Shown here: positions 27,627-36,734 of the stretch, piece after piece | How positions within the stretch are numbered: the stretch's first letter is position 1 | Layout: each line of letters starts with the position of its first letter | Assembly (NCBI RefSeq): GCF_011420305.2 | Contig: NZ_CP061769.1 | Coordinates: 3,273,001-3,337,000 of the forward strand | DNA from: Nocardioides ochotonae | Lineage (GTDB): Bacteria; Actinomycetota; Actinomycetes; Propionibacteriales; Nocardioidaceae | Reading direction: 5' to 3' | DNA: 64,000 nucleotides | Translations under genes and position numbers: made by a program | Notes under the pieces: generated by a model | What the model was told of the DNA's origin: nothing | What the model saw: only the letters and a program-made list of their open reading frames with translations | The model's database searches: none

Positions 27627-27642
27627 TGTGACACTGATCACG
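27627..27642 (+). promoter_or_regulatory. Crp/GlxR-type site over the expected transcription start
   Basis: TGTGACACTGATCACG matches TGTGA-N6-TCACA in 9 of 10 defined positions. Its place directly after the -10 suggests repression by a Crp-family protein, or carbon-linked control of sugar uptake. Confidence 0.5.
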
Positions 27643-27658
27643 CATATCGGGAGGGGCA

Positions 27659-28993
27659 ATGACGCATTCCTCAGCACGTTCGCTCACACGGCGGGGCCGG
27701 GCGGGCCCGACCCGCCGATCCCGAGCCCGACGCGGGGTAGCAGCCGCGGCCGCGACGGTGCTGGCCACCACGTTGCTCGCCGCCTGCTCCGGCGACGAGG
27801 GCAAGCCCGTGCTCACCTGGTACCTCAACCCCGACGGCGTGGAGACGCTCAGCGCCATCGCCGAGCGCTGCAGCACCGACGACTACACCATCGAGACCGA
27901 GCTCCTCCCGACCGGCGCGACCGACCAGCGGGTGCAGCTGGCCCGTCGGCTCGCCGCCGAGGACGACACCACCGACCTGATGAACCTCGACCCGGTCTTC
28001 GTGCCGGAGTTCGCCAACGCCGGCTGGCTCGCGGAGATGCCTGAGGACACCATCACCGAGGACACCCTCGCGGGCATCGCCGAGACGGCCCGCTGGGACG
28101 ACAAGATCTACGCCGCCCCGATGTGGGCCAACACCCAGCTGCTCTGGTATCGCAAGTCCCTCGCCGAGGAGACCGGCCTGGACATGAGCAAGCCGGTGAC
28201 CTGGGACCAGATCATCGACGCCGCCTCCGAGGTGCCGGGCGCCACGGTCGGCGTGCAGGGCAACAAGTACGAGGCCTACGTCGTGTGGATCAACGCGATG
28301 ATCCAGGGCGCCGGGGGCGAGATCGTCTCCAACACCGACGCCGGCATCGACGCGACGGTCGAGATCGACTCCGAGGCGGGACGCAAGGCTGCCGCGATCA
28401 TCGAGAAGCTTGCGAGCTCGCCCGCCGCGCAGTCCGACCTGTCGGTCTCCAACGAGGGCACCAGCCTCCCCGCGATGTTCGCCGGGCCCGGCGAGTTCAT
28501 GGTGAACTGGACGTTCGTCTACAAGAACTACGCCCCCAGCGCCGAGAACGGCATCACCGAGGAGCAGTACAAGGACCTCGGCTGGGCGCGCTACCCGCGC
28601 ACCGTCGCGGACATGCCCTCGAAGCCGCCCGTCGGCGGCATCGACATCGGTGTCGGGGCCTACTCCAAGCACCCGGACTTCGCCCTCGAGGCCGCGCGCT
28701 GCGTGACCGACACCGAGGCCCAGGTGCAGCTCGCCGTCGAGGCCGGGCTGATGCCGGCGACCAACTCGGCGTACGACTCCCCTGAGCTCGCCGAGGCCTA
28801 CCCCGAGGACCTGCTCGCGCTCTTCCGCGAGAGCGTCGACCAGGGCGGCCCGCGTCCCAAGAGCGCCTTCTACGCCACGATCTCGAGCGCCCTGCAGAGC
28901 GTGTGGCACTCCCCGGAGTCGGTGAGCGACTCGACCCCCCAGGAGTCCGCCGAGTTCCTCAAGAACGTCCTTGAAGGGAAGGCGCTGTTGTGA
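27659..28993 (+). CDS. Sugar ABC transporter substrate-binding lipoprotein (trehalose/maltose type)
   Basis: A 444-residue exported lipoprotein. A basic N-terminus and hydrophobic stretch end in lipobox LLAAC with Cys near residue 43. The mature part begins VLTWYLNPDGVETLSAIAERC and has DLMNLDPVFVPEFANAGWL, VTWDQIIDAA and EFMVNWTFVYKNY, as in LpqY-like family-1 solute-binding proteins. GGGAGGGG lies just before the ATG. First of four tightly spaced genes. Sugar specificity (trehalose, maltose or another oligosaccharide) is inferred from resemblance to LpqY-SugABC. Confidence 0.85.
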   Translation: MTHSSARSLTRRGRAGPTRRSRARRGVAAAAATVLATTLLAACSGDEGKPVLTWYLNPDGVETLSAIAERCSTDDYTIETELLPTGATDQRVQLARRLAAEDDTTDLMNLDPVFVPEFANAGWLAEMPEDTITEDTLAGIAETARWDDKIYAAPMWANTQLLWYRKSLAEETGLDMSKPVTWDQIIDAASEVPGATVGVQGNKYEAYVVWINAMIQGAGGEIVSNTDAGIDATVEIDSEAGRKAAAIIEKLASSPAAQSDLSVSNEGTSLPAMFAGPGEFMVNWTFVYKNYAPSAENGITEEQYKDLGWARYPRTVADMPSKPPVGGIDIGVGAYSKHPDFALEAARCVTDTEAQVQLAVEAGLMPATNSAYDSPELAEAYPEDLLALFRESVDQGGPRPKSAFYATISSALQSVWHSPESVSDSTPQESAEFLKNVLEGKALL

Positions 28994-29931
28994 CCACCAC
29001 CATCGCCACCCCGGCCACCAAGGCCGGCGACATCCCACCGGAGGTGAGCGACCGCACCCGCGCCGAGAACCGGCTGGGCATGAAGCTCGTCGCCCCGGCC
29101 CTGATCGTGATGCTCGTGGTCACGGCGTTCCCGATCCTGCGGGCGCTGTGGCTCTCCTTCTACAACTACTCCCTCACCGCCCCCGAGGACCGCCAGTTCG
29201 TCGGGATCGACAACTACGTCACCGCGCTGACCGACAGCCTGTTCTGGCGCGACATCGGCATGACGGTGATCTACATGCTGGTCACCGTGGCCTTCGAGCT
29301 GGTCATCGGCTTCGCGTTCGCGATGATCATGCACCGGGTGATCTTCGCCCGCGGCGTCATCCGGACCTCGATCCTGATCCCCTACGGCATCATCACCGTC
29401 GTCTCCGGCTTCGCCTGGCAGTTCGCCTTCACCTACCAGAACGGCTTCGTCAACGGCTGGTTGCCGTTCGTGAGCGCCGACTTCAACTGGTTCGGCGACA
29501 CCGTGCCAGCGGTGATCGCGATCATGGTCTCCGAGATCTGGAAGACCACGCCGTTCATGTCGCTGCTGCTGCTCGCCGGCCTGGCCCAGGTCTCCGAGGA
29601 CATGATCGAGGCCGCGAAGGTCGACGGCGCCACCTGGTGGCAGCGGCTGTTCAAGGTGATCCTGCCGAACATGCGGGCCGCGATCATGGTCGCGGTGCTG
29701 TTCCGCGCCCTCGACGCCTACCGCATCTTCGACAACATCTTCGTGATGACGGCGGGAGCGCAGGGCACCGAGTCGATCTCGTTCCTCACCTACCGCCAGA
29801 GCATCGAGCAGTTCCAGCTCGGCATGGGCTCCGCGCTCGCCGTGCTGCTGTTCCTCTCCGTGCTCCTGGTCGCCTTCGTGATCGTCAAACTGTTCCGCGT
29901 CGACCTGGCCCAGGCCCGAGGGGAGTCCTGA
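28990..29931 (+). CDS. Sugar ABC transporter permease, MalF/SugA type
   Basis: A 313-residue permease with six main helices. The EAA loop is visible as MIEAAKVDGATWWQRLFKVI, LPN. The N-terminal 35 residues are cytoplasmic. GTG 28990 overlaps the previous stop by 4 bases (GTGA). It would pair with the next permease to form the channel of the importer. Confidence 0.9.
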   Translation: MTTTIATPATKAGDIPPEVSDRTRAENRLGMKLVAPALIVMLVVTAFPILRALWLSFYNYSLTAPEDRQFVGIDNYVTALTDSLFWRDIGMTVIYMLVTVAFELVIGFAFAMIMHRVIFARGVIRTSILIPYGIITVVSGFAWQFAFTYQNGFVNGWLPFVSADFNWFGDTVPAVIAIMVSEIWKTTPFMSLLLLAGLAQVSEDMIEAAKVDGATWWQRLFKVILPNMRAAIMVAVLFRALDAYRIFDNIFVMTAGAQGTESISFLTYRQSIEQFQLGMGSALAVLLFLSVLLVAFVIVKLFRVDLAQARGES

Positions 29932-29932
29932 C

Positions 29933-30763
29933 ATGCGCAAGCTCGCTCTGCCACTCGGCGTCGCGCTGGTGATGGTGTGGTGCCTGCTGCCCATCGCCTG
30001 GATCGTGTCGCTGTCCTTCAAGAGCCAGGACGCGGTCTCCAACGGCACCGACCCCGGCTTCCTGCCGCTCGACTCCTTCACCGGCTGGGACAACTACACG
30101 GCCGTCTGGGACGACGACCAGTTCCGCCGCTCGATCCTCAACTCGATCGGCATCAGCCTGATCGCAACGATCCTCTCGGTCGCGCTCGCCACCCTCGCGG
30201 CGTACGCCATCGCCCGCCTGGAGTTCAAGGGCAAGCGGTTCGTGCTCTCCACCGCGCTGGCGATCGCGATGTTCCCGGTGGTCTCGCTGGTCAGCCCGCT
30301 CTTCGACCTCTGGCGGATCTTCGGGCTCTACGACACCTGGCCGGGGCTGATCATCCCCTACATGTCGTTCACGCTGCCGCTGGCGATCTGGACGCTCTCG
30401 GCGTTCTTCCGCGAGATCCCGTGGGAGTTGGAGCAGGCCGCCCAGGTGGACGGCGCCACGGCGTGGCAGGCGTTCCGCAAGGTCATCGTCCCGCTCGCCG
30501 CACCCGGCGTGTTCACCGCGGCGATCCTGACCTTCTTCTTCGCCTGGAACGACTTCGTCTTCGGCATCACGCTGACCTCGACCGAGGCGGCGAGACCGAT
30601 CCCGGCGGCGTTGTCGTTCTTCGTCGGGCCCGACCCGTTCCAGCGGCCGGCCGGCCTGCTGGCCGCGGCCGCCGTCATCGCGACCATCCCGATCGTGATC
30701 ATCGTCCTGTTGTTCCAGCGCAAGATCGTGGCCGGCCTCACCTCCGGCGCAGTGAAGGGGTAA
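29933..30763 (+). CDS. Sugar ABC transporter permease, MalG/SugB type
   Basis: A 276-residue permease beginning with a signal-anchor-like helix (LALPLGVALVMVWCLLPIAW). EAA loop: LEQAAQVDGATAWQAFRKVI. It starts 2 bases after the preceding gene. The end (FQRKIVAGLTSGAVKG) is the characteristic tail of MalG-type permeases. Confidence 0.9.
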   Translation: MRKLALPLGVALVMVWCLLPIAWIVSLSFKSQDAVSNGTDPGFLPLDSFTGWDNYTAVWDDDQFRRSILNSIGISLIATILSVALATLAAYAIARLEFKGKRFVLSTALAIAMFPVVSLVSPLFDLWRIFGLYDTWPGLIIPYMSFTLPLAIWTLSAFFREIPWELEQAAQVDGATAWQAFRKVIVPLAAPGVFTAAILTFFFAWNDFVFGITLTSTEAARPIPAALSFFVGPDPFQRPAGLLAAAAVIATIPIVIIVLLFQRKIVAGLTSGAVKG

Positions 30764-30767
30764 CACC

Positions 30768-31976
30768 ATGGCCGCCATCTCCATGAAGAACATCGTCAAG
30801 AAGTACGGCGACGGGTTCCCTGCCGTGAACGACGTCTCGATCGACGTGGCGGACGGCGAGTTCGTCATCCTCGTCGGGCCGTCCGGCTGCGGGAAGTCGA
30901 CGCTGCTGCGGATGATCGTCGGGCTCGAGGACATCACCTCCGGCGACATGTACATCGGCGACAAGCGGGTCAACGACCTCGCCCCGCGCGATCGCAACCT
31001 CGCGATGGTCTTCCAGAACTACGCGCTCTACCCACACCTGACCGTCTACGAGAACATCGCGTTCCCGCTGCGCCTCGCCGGCGCCAAGGACGAGGAGATC
31101 GATGAGAAGGTCCGCACCGCCTCCGCGACCCTGGAGCTCGACGAGCACCTCGACCGCAAGCCCGGCAACCTGTCGGGTGGTCAGCGCCAGCGGGTCGCGA
31201 TGGGACGCGCGATCGTCCGCGATGCCGACGCGTTCCTCTTCGACGAGCCGCTGTCCAACCTCGACGCCAAGCTGCGCGGGCAGATGCGCACCGAGATCGC
31301 GCGCCTCCAGCAGCGTCTCGGCATCACCACCGTCTACGTCACCCACGACCAGACCGAGGCGATGACGCTGGGCGACCGGGTGGCCGTGCTCAAGCGCGGC
31401 GTGCTCCAGCAGCTGGCCACGCCCCGCGAGCTCTACACCCAGCCCAACAACCTCTTCGTCGCCGGCTTCATCGGGTCCCCGCCGATGAACTTCCTGCCCG
31501 CGACGGTCGAGGGCGACGAGGTCGCCCTCCCCTTCGGCAAGGTCCGCATCCCGAAGGCCAAGGCCGAGCGGGCGCAGGGCCGCGGCCTGCTGATCGCCGG
31601 CATCCGCCCCGAGCACTTCGACGACGCGAGCGTCGTGGGCAAGTCCGGCGACGGCTCGACGTTCCGCGCGAAGGTCGACGTGGTGGAGTGGCTGGGCAAC
31701 GAGTCCTACGCCTACATCCCGTTCGAGGCTCCTCCGGAGGTGCAGGCCCAGCTCGACCAGCTCGAGCGGGACCTCGACGGGGAGTCGATGCGCACCCAGC
31801 TCGTGGTCTCCCTCGACGGCGCCTCGCGGGTCCGCGAGGGCGACGAGGCCGAGCTGTGGGTCGAGACCGAGCACATGCACCTGTTCGACCCGGAGACCGG
31901 CGAGAACCTCACCCTCGAGCGCGAGGTCGGGGACAACGAGCAGGCGACGCTGGAGCACACCGCCAGCGACAACTGA
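30768..31976 (+). CDS. Sugar ABC transporter ATPase, MsmX/UgpC/SugC type
   Basis: A 402-residue ATPase. Walker A GPSGCGKS, Q-loop VFQNYALYPHLTV, signature LSGGQRQR, Walker B AFLFDEPLSNLDAKLR and switch VYVTHD are in place. The C-terminal third (about 240-385) is the regulatory MalK-like OB domain with FIGSPPMNFLPA and IRPEHF. It starts 4 bases after the permease gene, so the operon has its own dedicated ATPase. Confidence 0.92.
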   Translation: MAAISMKNIVKKYGDGFPAVNDVSIDVADGEFVILVGPSGCGKSTLLRMIVGLEDITSGDMYIGDKRVNDLAPRDRNLAMVFQNYALYPHLTVYENIAFPLRLAGAKDEEIDEKVRTASATLELDEHLDRKPGNLSGGQRQRVAMGRAIVRDADAFLFDEPLSNLDAKLRGQMRTEIARLQQRLGITTVYVTHDQTEAMTLGDRVAVLKRGVLQQLATPRELYTQPNNLFVAGFIGSPPMNFLPATVEGDEVALPFGKVRIPKAKAERAQGRGLLIAGIRPEHFDDASVVGKSGDGSTFRAKVDVVEWLGNESYAYIPFEAPPEVQAQLDQLERDLDGESMRTQLVVSLDGASRVREGDEAELWVETEHMHLFDPETGENLTLEREVGDNEQATLEHTASDN

Positions 31977-31985
31977 TCCCGCACG

Positions 31986-32654
31986 TCAGGACGATGCCCG
32001 GCCCAGGAACCCGCGTTTCTGGCCGGGCATCGGCTTGCGGGTGACCGTCACCGCGCCCATCAGTGCGAAGCCGCGCACCCGCACGATCGGCGAGTACGGC
32101 CCGAAGTCGGCGGCCACCTTGTCCCGGCTCTGCTCGAAGGCGCCCATCAGACCGGTTCCCTCGACGATCACCTGGGTGTGGGCGTTCACGATGATGTCGA
32201 CCGCGCCCATGACGGTGTTGGCGTTGATGACGACCTCACGGACGGTGAACACCGCCTCGCGCAGGTCGAGGTCGACCGAGCCCATCAGCGAGAACGCCGT
32301 GTGGCTCGCCCCGACCACCCACGCGCCCTTGCGCGTCTGCGAGCTCAGCACCGCCGTGCTGTTCGCAGGCTGCGGCAGCGCGACGTACGACGAGGAGGCG
32401 GGGGCGTGGGGTTCGACCGGCGCGGGCGCGGCGGAGGTCGGCACGACGCTCGCGGCACCCGGCAGGTCCACGACGAGCGGCACCAGGTCGGCGTACACCT
32501 TCGCGGCGTAGGTGGCCTCGAGCCGCTCCTCCAGCTCGTCGACCTCCAGGCGCCCCTCCCCCGCGGCCTCGCGGAGGAACTCGGCCAGGCGGTGCCGGTC
32601 CGCATCCGATATCCGCAGCTGGGGCGGGCGCGGCTGCTGGGGGTCTCCGTCCAT
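31986..32654 (-). CDS. DUF1707/LiaF-like protein
   Basis: A 222-residue protein with an N-terminal DUF1707 segment (LRISDADRHRLAEFLREAAG, then LEVDELEERLEATYAAKVYADL) that may act in recognition or dimerisation. After a proline/alanine linker comes a C-terminal LiaF/YvqF-like beta domain (SLMGSVDLDLREA, NTVMGAVDIIVN, GFALMGAVTVTRKP). Members are linked to cell-envelope stress. No membrane segment is evident. The ATG at 32654 is preferred over a GTG three codons earlier because TAGGGT lies 7 bases before it. Confidence 0.8.
   Translation of the reverse strand: MDGDPQQPRPPQLRISDADRHRLAEFLREAAGEGRLEVDELEERLEATYAAKVYADLVPLVVDLPGAASVVPTSAAPAPVEPHAPASSSYVALPQPANSTAVLSSQTRKGAWVVGASHTAFSLMGSVDLDLREAVFTVREVVINANTVMGAVDIIVNAHTQVIVEGTGLMGAFEQSRDKVAADFGPYSPIVRVRGFALMGAVTVTRKPMPGQKRGFLGRASS
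31993..32031 (+). terminator. Terminator-like hairpin after the sugar ABC operon
   Basis: Perfect 11-bp arms GATGCCCGGCC (31993-32003) and GGCCGGGCATC (32021-32031) with a 17-base loop. It starts 16 bases after the operon's last stop but lies in the 3' coding end of the opposing DUF1707 gene. Confidence 0.5.
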
Positions 32655-32661
32655 GGCGCTC

Positions 32662-32667
32662 ACCCTA
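32662..32667 (-). promoter_or_regulatory. -10-like hexamer TAGGGT before the DUF1707 gene
   Basis: TAGGGT ends 7 bases before the ATG at 32654, consistent with a leaderless transcript starting in the gap after the second ABC operon. Confidence 0.45.
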
Positions 32668-32680
32668 TCGAGGCCCGTGC

Positions 32681-33760
32681 TCAGGCGCTGACCACGAGGA
32701 CGGGCGTCGGAGCCAGGCGGAGCGACACTCGCTGGCCGGGCACCAGCCCCTCGGCCAGGCTGCTGGCAAGCTGGGCGACGAGGGTGGTGCCGTCGGGCGT
32801 CGTGACCGTGACCCGGGACAGGGCGCCGAGGAACGAGATCGCCACGACGTGCGCGTCGCCGTCGGTGCCTTCCCCGGCTGCCTCGACGTGCACCGACTCG
32901 GGGCGGACCAGTGCCTCACCGGCGCCGGTGGTCGATCCCGGGAGCACCGGCATTGCGGCGCCGAGCACCCGCGCCGTGCCGTCCTGCACCTGGGCCGGCA
33001 GCCGGTTCGACAGGCCCACGAACTGGCCGACGAACGCCGTCGCCGGGGCGTCGTAGAGCTGCGGCGGTGCGGCGATCTGCTCCAGCCGGCCGGCGTTCAT
33101 CACCCCGACCCGGTCGGCGATCGCCAGCGCCTCCTCCTGGTCGTGGGTCACGAAGAGCGTGGTCGTGCCGACGTCGAGCTGCACCCGGCGGATCTCCTCG
33201 CGCAGCTGCACCCGCACCTTGGCGTCCAGCGCCGACAGCGGCTCGTCGAGCAGCAGGACCGCAGGCTCGATGGCGAGCGCCCGGGCCAGCGCGACGCGCT
33301 GCTGCTGCCCGCCCGAGAGCTGGTGGGCGTAGCGGTCGTGGTGCTCGCTGAGCCCCACCAGCTCCAGCATCTCGCCGGCGCGGGCGCGACGGTCACGACG
33401 CGAGCGACCGCGCAGCTTGAGCCCGAAGTCGACGTTCTGCGCGACGGTGAGGTGGGGGAAGAGGCTGTAGGCCTGGAAGACCATCCCCATGTCGCGCTTG
33501 CTGGCCGGCACCCGTGAGATGTCGCGACCCCCGACGAGCACCGTGCCGGCGTCCTGGGCCTCGAGGCCCGCGAGGATCCGCAGTGCGGTGGTCTTGCCGC
33601 ACCCCGACGGCCCCAGCAGCGCGACCAGCTCGCCGGGTTCGATGCGAAGGTCCAGGCCGTCGAGGGCCCGCACCTCGCCGTAGTGACGCTGGAGCCCGGA
33701 CAGCTCGACGGCGAGCCCGTCCTGGCTGCGCTGCGGCGCACGGCTGGTCAGTTGGGTCAT
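32681..33760 (-). CDS. ABC transporter ATPase, PotA/FbpC/CysA-like
   Basis: A 359-residue ATPase. Walker A GPSGCGKT, Q-loop VFQAYSLFPHLTV, signature LSGGQQQR, Walker B VLLLDEPLSALDAKVR and LFVTHDQEEA are visible. The C-terminal part (about 270-355) is a TOBE-like domain (ALVRPESVHV, ISFLGALSRVTV). ATG 33760 has GGAGG five bases upstream and is preferred over the GTG two codons earlier. It is the last gene of the four-gene importer operon (binding protein, two permeases, ATPase). Substrate uncertain. Confidence 0.9.
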   Translation of the reverse strand: MTQLTSRAPQRSQDGLAVELSGLQRHYGEVRALDGLDLRIEPGELVALLGPSGCGKTTALRILAGLEAQDAGTVLVGGRDISRVPASKRDMGMVFQAYSLFPHLTVAQNVDFGLKLRGRSRRDRRARAGEMLELVGLSEHHDRYAHQLSGGQQQRVALARALAIEPAVLLLDEPLSALDAKVRVQLREEIRRVQLDVGTTTLFVTHDQEEALAIADRVGVMNAGRLEQIAAPPQLYDAPATAFVGQFVGLSNRLPAQVQDGTARVLGAAMPVLPGSTTGAGEALVRPESVHVEAAGEGTDGDAHVVAISFLGALSRVTVTTPDGTTLVAQLASSLAEGLVPGQRVSLRLAPTPVLVVSA

Positions 33761-33762
33761 GC

Positions 33763-34563
33763 TCACCTCCGGGTGGAGCGTCGGCGGTCGAGCACCGACA
33801 TGACGAGCAGCAGGAGCGCTGCGAAAAGGATGGAGCCGAGCGCCGCCGCCATCGACAGGGGTGCGTCGCTCTTGCCGAGGAGCACGATGACGACCGGCAG
33901 GGTGTCGTAGTTCAGCAGTGAGGCGACGGTGAACTCACCGAGCACCAGGGCGACCGAGATGAACGCCGCGTTGACCACGCCCGGCCAGATGTTCGGCAGC
34001 ACCACCCGCACGATCACCGTGAACCAGCTCGCGCCGAGCGAGCGCGCCGCCTCGGCCAGGGTCGTGGTGTCGATGGAGGACAGCGCCGAGTCCAGCGCCC
34101 GGTAGGCGTAGGGCAGCACCAGTACGACGTAGAGGAAGGTCAAGGTGAGCGCGGAGTCGCCGATCAGGTAGTTCACCCAGGCGTAGACGTTCTTGATGCC
34201 CACGACGATCACCAGGGCGGGGATGGTCAGCGGCAGCAGGCAGAGGAACTCCACCAGCCGAGAGGCGCGTGGCACCCGCAGACGCACCCACACCATGGTC
34301 GGCACGAGCAGCACCAGCATGCCGACGACCGTCAGCCCGGCGAGCAGCAGCGAGGTGGTGATCGCCTCGGTCATCGCGGGGTCGCGCAGCAGCTGCGACC
34401 AGGCCTCCCCGGTGCGCTCCTCGGTGCCCGGGACCTTCGTGCTGAAGTCCAGCAGGGCCAGCATCGGCAGGGCGAAGAAGACACCGAAGGCGAGCAGCAG
34501 CACGACCCGCGTCGCGGACCACACCCAGCGCCCCGCGCCGGCGCCCGGCAGCGCGGCGCTCAT
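33763..34563 (-). CDS. ABC transporter permease, PotC-like
   Basis: A 266-residue permease with about six helices. EAA-type motif: LAEAARSLGASWFTVIVRVV, LPNIWP. Starts ATG 34563, overlapping the previous permease by 4 bases (ATGA), and overlaps the ATPase ribosome-binding region at its end. The frame continues far upstream only as a shadow of the neighbouring gene. The C-terminus ends SVLDRRRSTRR, with a basic cytoplasmic tail. Confidence 0.88.
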   Translation of the reverse strand: MSAALPGAGAGRWVWSATRVVLLLAFGVFFALPMLALLDFSTKVPGTEERTGEAWSQLLRDPAMTEAITTSLLLAGLTVVGMLVLLVPTMVWVRLRVPRASRLVEFLCLLPLTIPALVIVVGIKNVYAWVNYLIGDSALTLTFLYVVLVLPYAYRALDSALSSIDTTTLAEAARSLGASWFTVIVRVVLPNIWPGVVNAAFISVALVLGEFTVASLLNYDTLPVVIVLLGKSDAPLSMAAALGSILFAALLLLVMSVLDRRRSTRR

Positions 34564-35468
34564 CCCAGCCACCGCGAGGTACGGCGCAGCAGCCAGGCGT
34601 AGAGCCCCATCACGATCGCCACGACGACGACCATCTGCAGCGCCAACGCGTAGGCGAAGTTGGCCTGTCCGAGGATGACCTCGCTGCTCAACGCCGCGCG
34701 GATCAGCAGCGGAGTGATCGGGGCGCCCTGGCTGACCAGCGCGGCGGCCGTGGCGTAGGCGGCGAACGCGTTGGCGAACAGCAGCAGGGCGGAGCCGAGG
34801 AACGCCGGCCGCAGCAACGGCACGGCGACCTTGGTCCAGTACTGCCAGGTGTTCGCCCCCAGTCCGACCGCTGCCTCGCGCCACTGCGGGCGCAGCCCCT
34901 CGAGCGCGGGGAGGAAGACGATCACCATCAGCGGGATCTGGAAGTAGGTGTAGACCAGCACCAGTCCGGGCAGCTCGTAGAGCCAGCCGGAGCCGGTGGC
35001 GTCGAGGCCGAAGAGGTCGGCGAGCAGGTCGGTCAGCAAGCCGCCGAAGCCCAGCGTGGCGATCCACGCGAAGGCGAGCGTGACCCCGCCGAACTGGGCG
35101 AGGACGCCGCAGACGGCGGTCGCGACGCGGCGTACCAGGCTGGTCGGCGGCGCAGCCAGGATGAGGTAGGCCAGCACTGCGCCGAGCACCGCGCCCAGCG
35201 CGGCCGAGAACGTCGAGAGCAGGAGGCTCTGACGCAGCGCGCGCATCGCGGTCTCCTCGAACAGCGCGGCGACCTTCTCGGTCGAGAAGGCGCCGGACTC
35301 GTCCTGGAAGGCGCCCACCGCGACGGTCACGGTGGGCACCAGCAGGAAGACGCCGATGAAGGCCAGGAACGGCAGCAGCCCGATGGCCGGACCCACGCGC
35401 AGGCGCGGGCCCGGCCGGGGCGACGGCTCCGCCGTCCCGGGTGCCGCCGTGGGCGCGAGAGCGCTCAC
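34560..35468 (-). CDS. ABC transporter permease, PotB-like
   Basis: A 302-residue permease. A proline-rich N-terminus (1-25) is followed by six helices; EAA-type motif REAAVGLGANTWQYWTKVAV, PLLRP. Starts with GTG one base after the stop of the binding-protein gene. With the next permease it forms the channel of an importer that resembles spermidine/putrescine, iron or 2-aminoethylphosphonate systems in gene order. Confidence 0.88.
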   Translation of the reverse strand: MSALAPTAAPGTAEPSPRPGPRLRVGPAIGLLPFLAFIGVFLLVPTVTVAVGAFQDESGAFSTEKVAALFEETAMRALRQSLLLSTFSAALGAVLGAVLAYLILAAPPTSLVRRVATAVCGVLAQFGGVTLAFAWIATLGFGGLLTDLLADLFGLDATGSGWLYELPGLVLVYTYFQIPLMVIVFLPALEGLRPQWREAAVGLGANTWQYWTKVAVPLLRPAFLGSALLLFANAFAAYATAAALVSQGAPITPLLIRAALSSEVILGQANFAYALALQMVVVVAIVMGLYAWLLRRTSRWLG

Positions 35469-35469
35469 G

Positions 35470-36591
35470 TCAGCCGATGGCCTTCGCCCAGTTCTCGGAG
35501 AGGTAGGCCGCCATCTCCTCGGTCTGCTCGTTGGTGGCGATCACGGGGTCTCCGGTGACGGGCGGCAGCGCGTCGTACAGCTCGGTGTCGATCGTGCCCG
35601 CCTCGGCCATCGCCTCGGCGCGCACCGGCCGGGCGCCGCCGGCCAGCCAGAGGTTCTGGCCCTCGTCGCTGTAGAGGAACTCCTGCCACAGACGCGCCGC
35701 CGCGGGGTGCGGGGCGTCGGCGTTGATCGCCTGGAAGTAGTAGCCGGCGACCGGCGCCTCCTCGGGCACGTACACCTCCCAGTCGTCGAGATTCTGCGAC
35801 TCGACGGCGTTGAGGTAGTCCCAGTCGATGACCACCGGGGTCTGCCCCGAGGCGATCGTGGCGGGGGTGGGGTCGACCGGGAGGAAGTTGCCGGCCTTCT
35901 TGAGCGCGGCGAAGAACTCCACGCCGGGCGCGATGTCGTCGGCCGACCCGCCGTTGGCGACCGAGGCCATGAGCACGCCGCTGAACGCGGCGCCTGCCTC
36001 GGTCGGGTCACCGTTGAGTGCGACCTTGCCCTTGAACTCCGGCTTGAGGAGGTCGTCCACGGAGGTGATCGCGGGCACCTTGCTCGCGTCGTAGCCGATC
36101 GACATGAAGCCGCCGTAGTCGTTGACCCAGGCGCCGTCGTCAGCCTTGAACTCGTCGGGAATGGTGTCCCAGGTGTCGACCTGGTACTCGGCGAACATGT
36201 CGGTGTTGGCCAGCGCCACCGACTGTGCGAGGTCGAAGGCGTCGGGCGCGCGGTCGGTGCCCTCGAGCTGCACGGCGGCGTTGATCTCGTCCTGGCTGTC
36301 GCCGTCCGGCAGCGACGAGTTGACCTTGATGTCGTACTTCTTCTCGAACGTCGAGATGATCTCGCCGTAGTTGGCCCAGGTCGGGGGCACGGCGACGACG
36401 TTGAGCTCGCCCTCCTCCTGGGCGGCCTCGATGAGCGCCTCCATCCCGCCGAGGTCCTCCGCGGAGGTGGCGGTGGCGGCGCCGGACCCGCCGTCGTCCT
36501 GGTTGTCGTCGTCGGACGGCGGGGCGCACGCGGCCAGTGCCGTCATCGTGGCCAAGGTCGCGAGGGATGCGACGACCGGTCGGAACTTCAC
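35470..36591 (-). CDS. ABC transporter substrate-binding lipoprotein, PotD/FbpA-like
   Basis: A 373-residue lipoprotein. The N-terminus has lipobox LAAC with Cys near residue 22, then an acidic/glycine linker ([14 protein letters not shown]). The mature part has [34 protein letters not shown], and [20 protein letters not shown], typical of the extracellular solute-binding protein family 1/6. The GTG at 36591 has a near-perfect AAGGAGG 8 bases upstream, which decides the start. Substrate not deducible from sequence. Confidence 0.87.
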   Translation of the reverse strand: MKFRPVVASLATLATMTALAACAPPSDDDNQDDGGSGAATATSAEDLGGMEALIEAAQEEGELNVVAVPPTWANYGEIISTFEKKYDIKVNSSLPDGDSQDEINAAVQLEGTDRAPDAFDLAQSVALANTDMFAEYQVDTWDTIPDEFKADDGAWVNDYGGFMSIGYDASKVPAITSVDDLLKPEFKGKVALNGDPTEAGAAFSGVLMASVANGGSADDIAPGVEFFAALKKAGNFLPVDPTPATIASGQTPVVIDWDYLNAVESQNLDDWEVYVPEEAPVAGYYFQAINADAPHPAAARLWQEFLYSDEGQNLWLAGGARPVRAEAMAEAGTIDTELYDALPPVTGDPVIATNEQTEEMAAYLSENWAKAIG

Positions 36592-36645
36592 GGTGGGACC
36601 TCCTTGAGAGTCGGTCCGCGCGCGCGAACCTGGCCCCACCTCGCA

Positions 36646-36665
36646 GTGACGCCTGTCACGCAGGC
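36646..36665. promoter_or_regulatory. Overlapping inverted repeats between the ABC operon and fumA
   Basis: GTGAC-GCCT-GTCAC (36646-36659) overlaps GCCTG-TCACG-CAGGC (36651-36665). They lie 55-75 bases before the binding-protein start and 70-89 before the fumarase start, suited to an operator for either gene. Confidence 0.3.
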
Positions 36666-36720
36666 TACTCGCGCGCCGGCCGGGTACGTCGCCCGCCCCG
36701 GGCCGAGGGCCGCGAAGCGG

Positions 36721-36726
36721 TATCCT
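36721..36726 (+). promoter_or_regulatory. -10-like hexamer TATCCT before class I fumarase
   Basis: TATCCT ends 8 bases before the GTG start at 36735; no Shine-Dalgarno is present. Confidence 0.5.
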
Positions 36727-36734
36727 CCCTGCTC

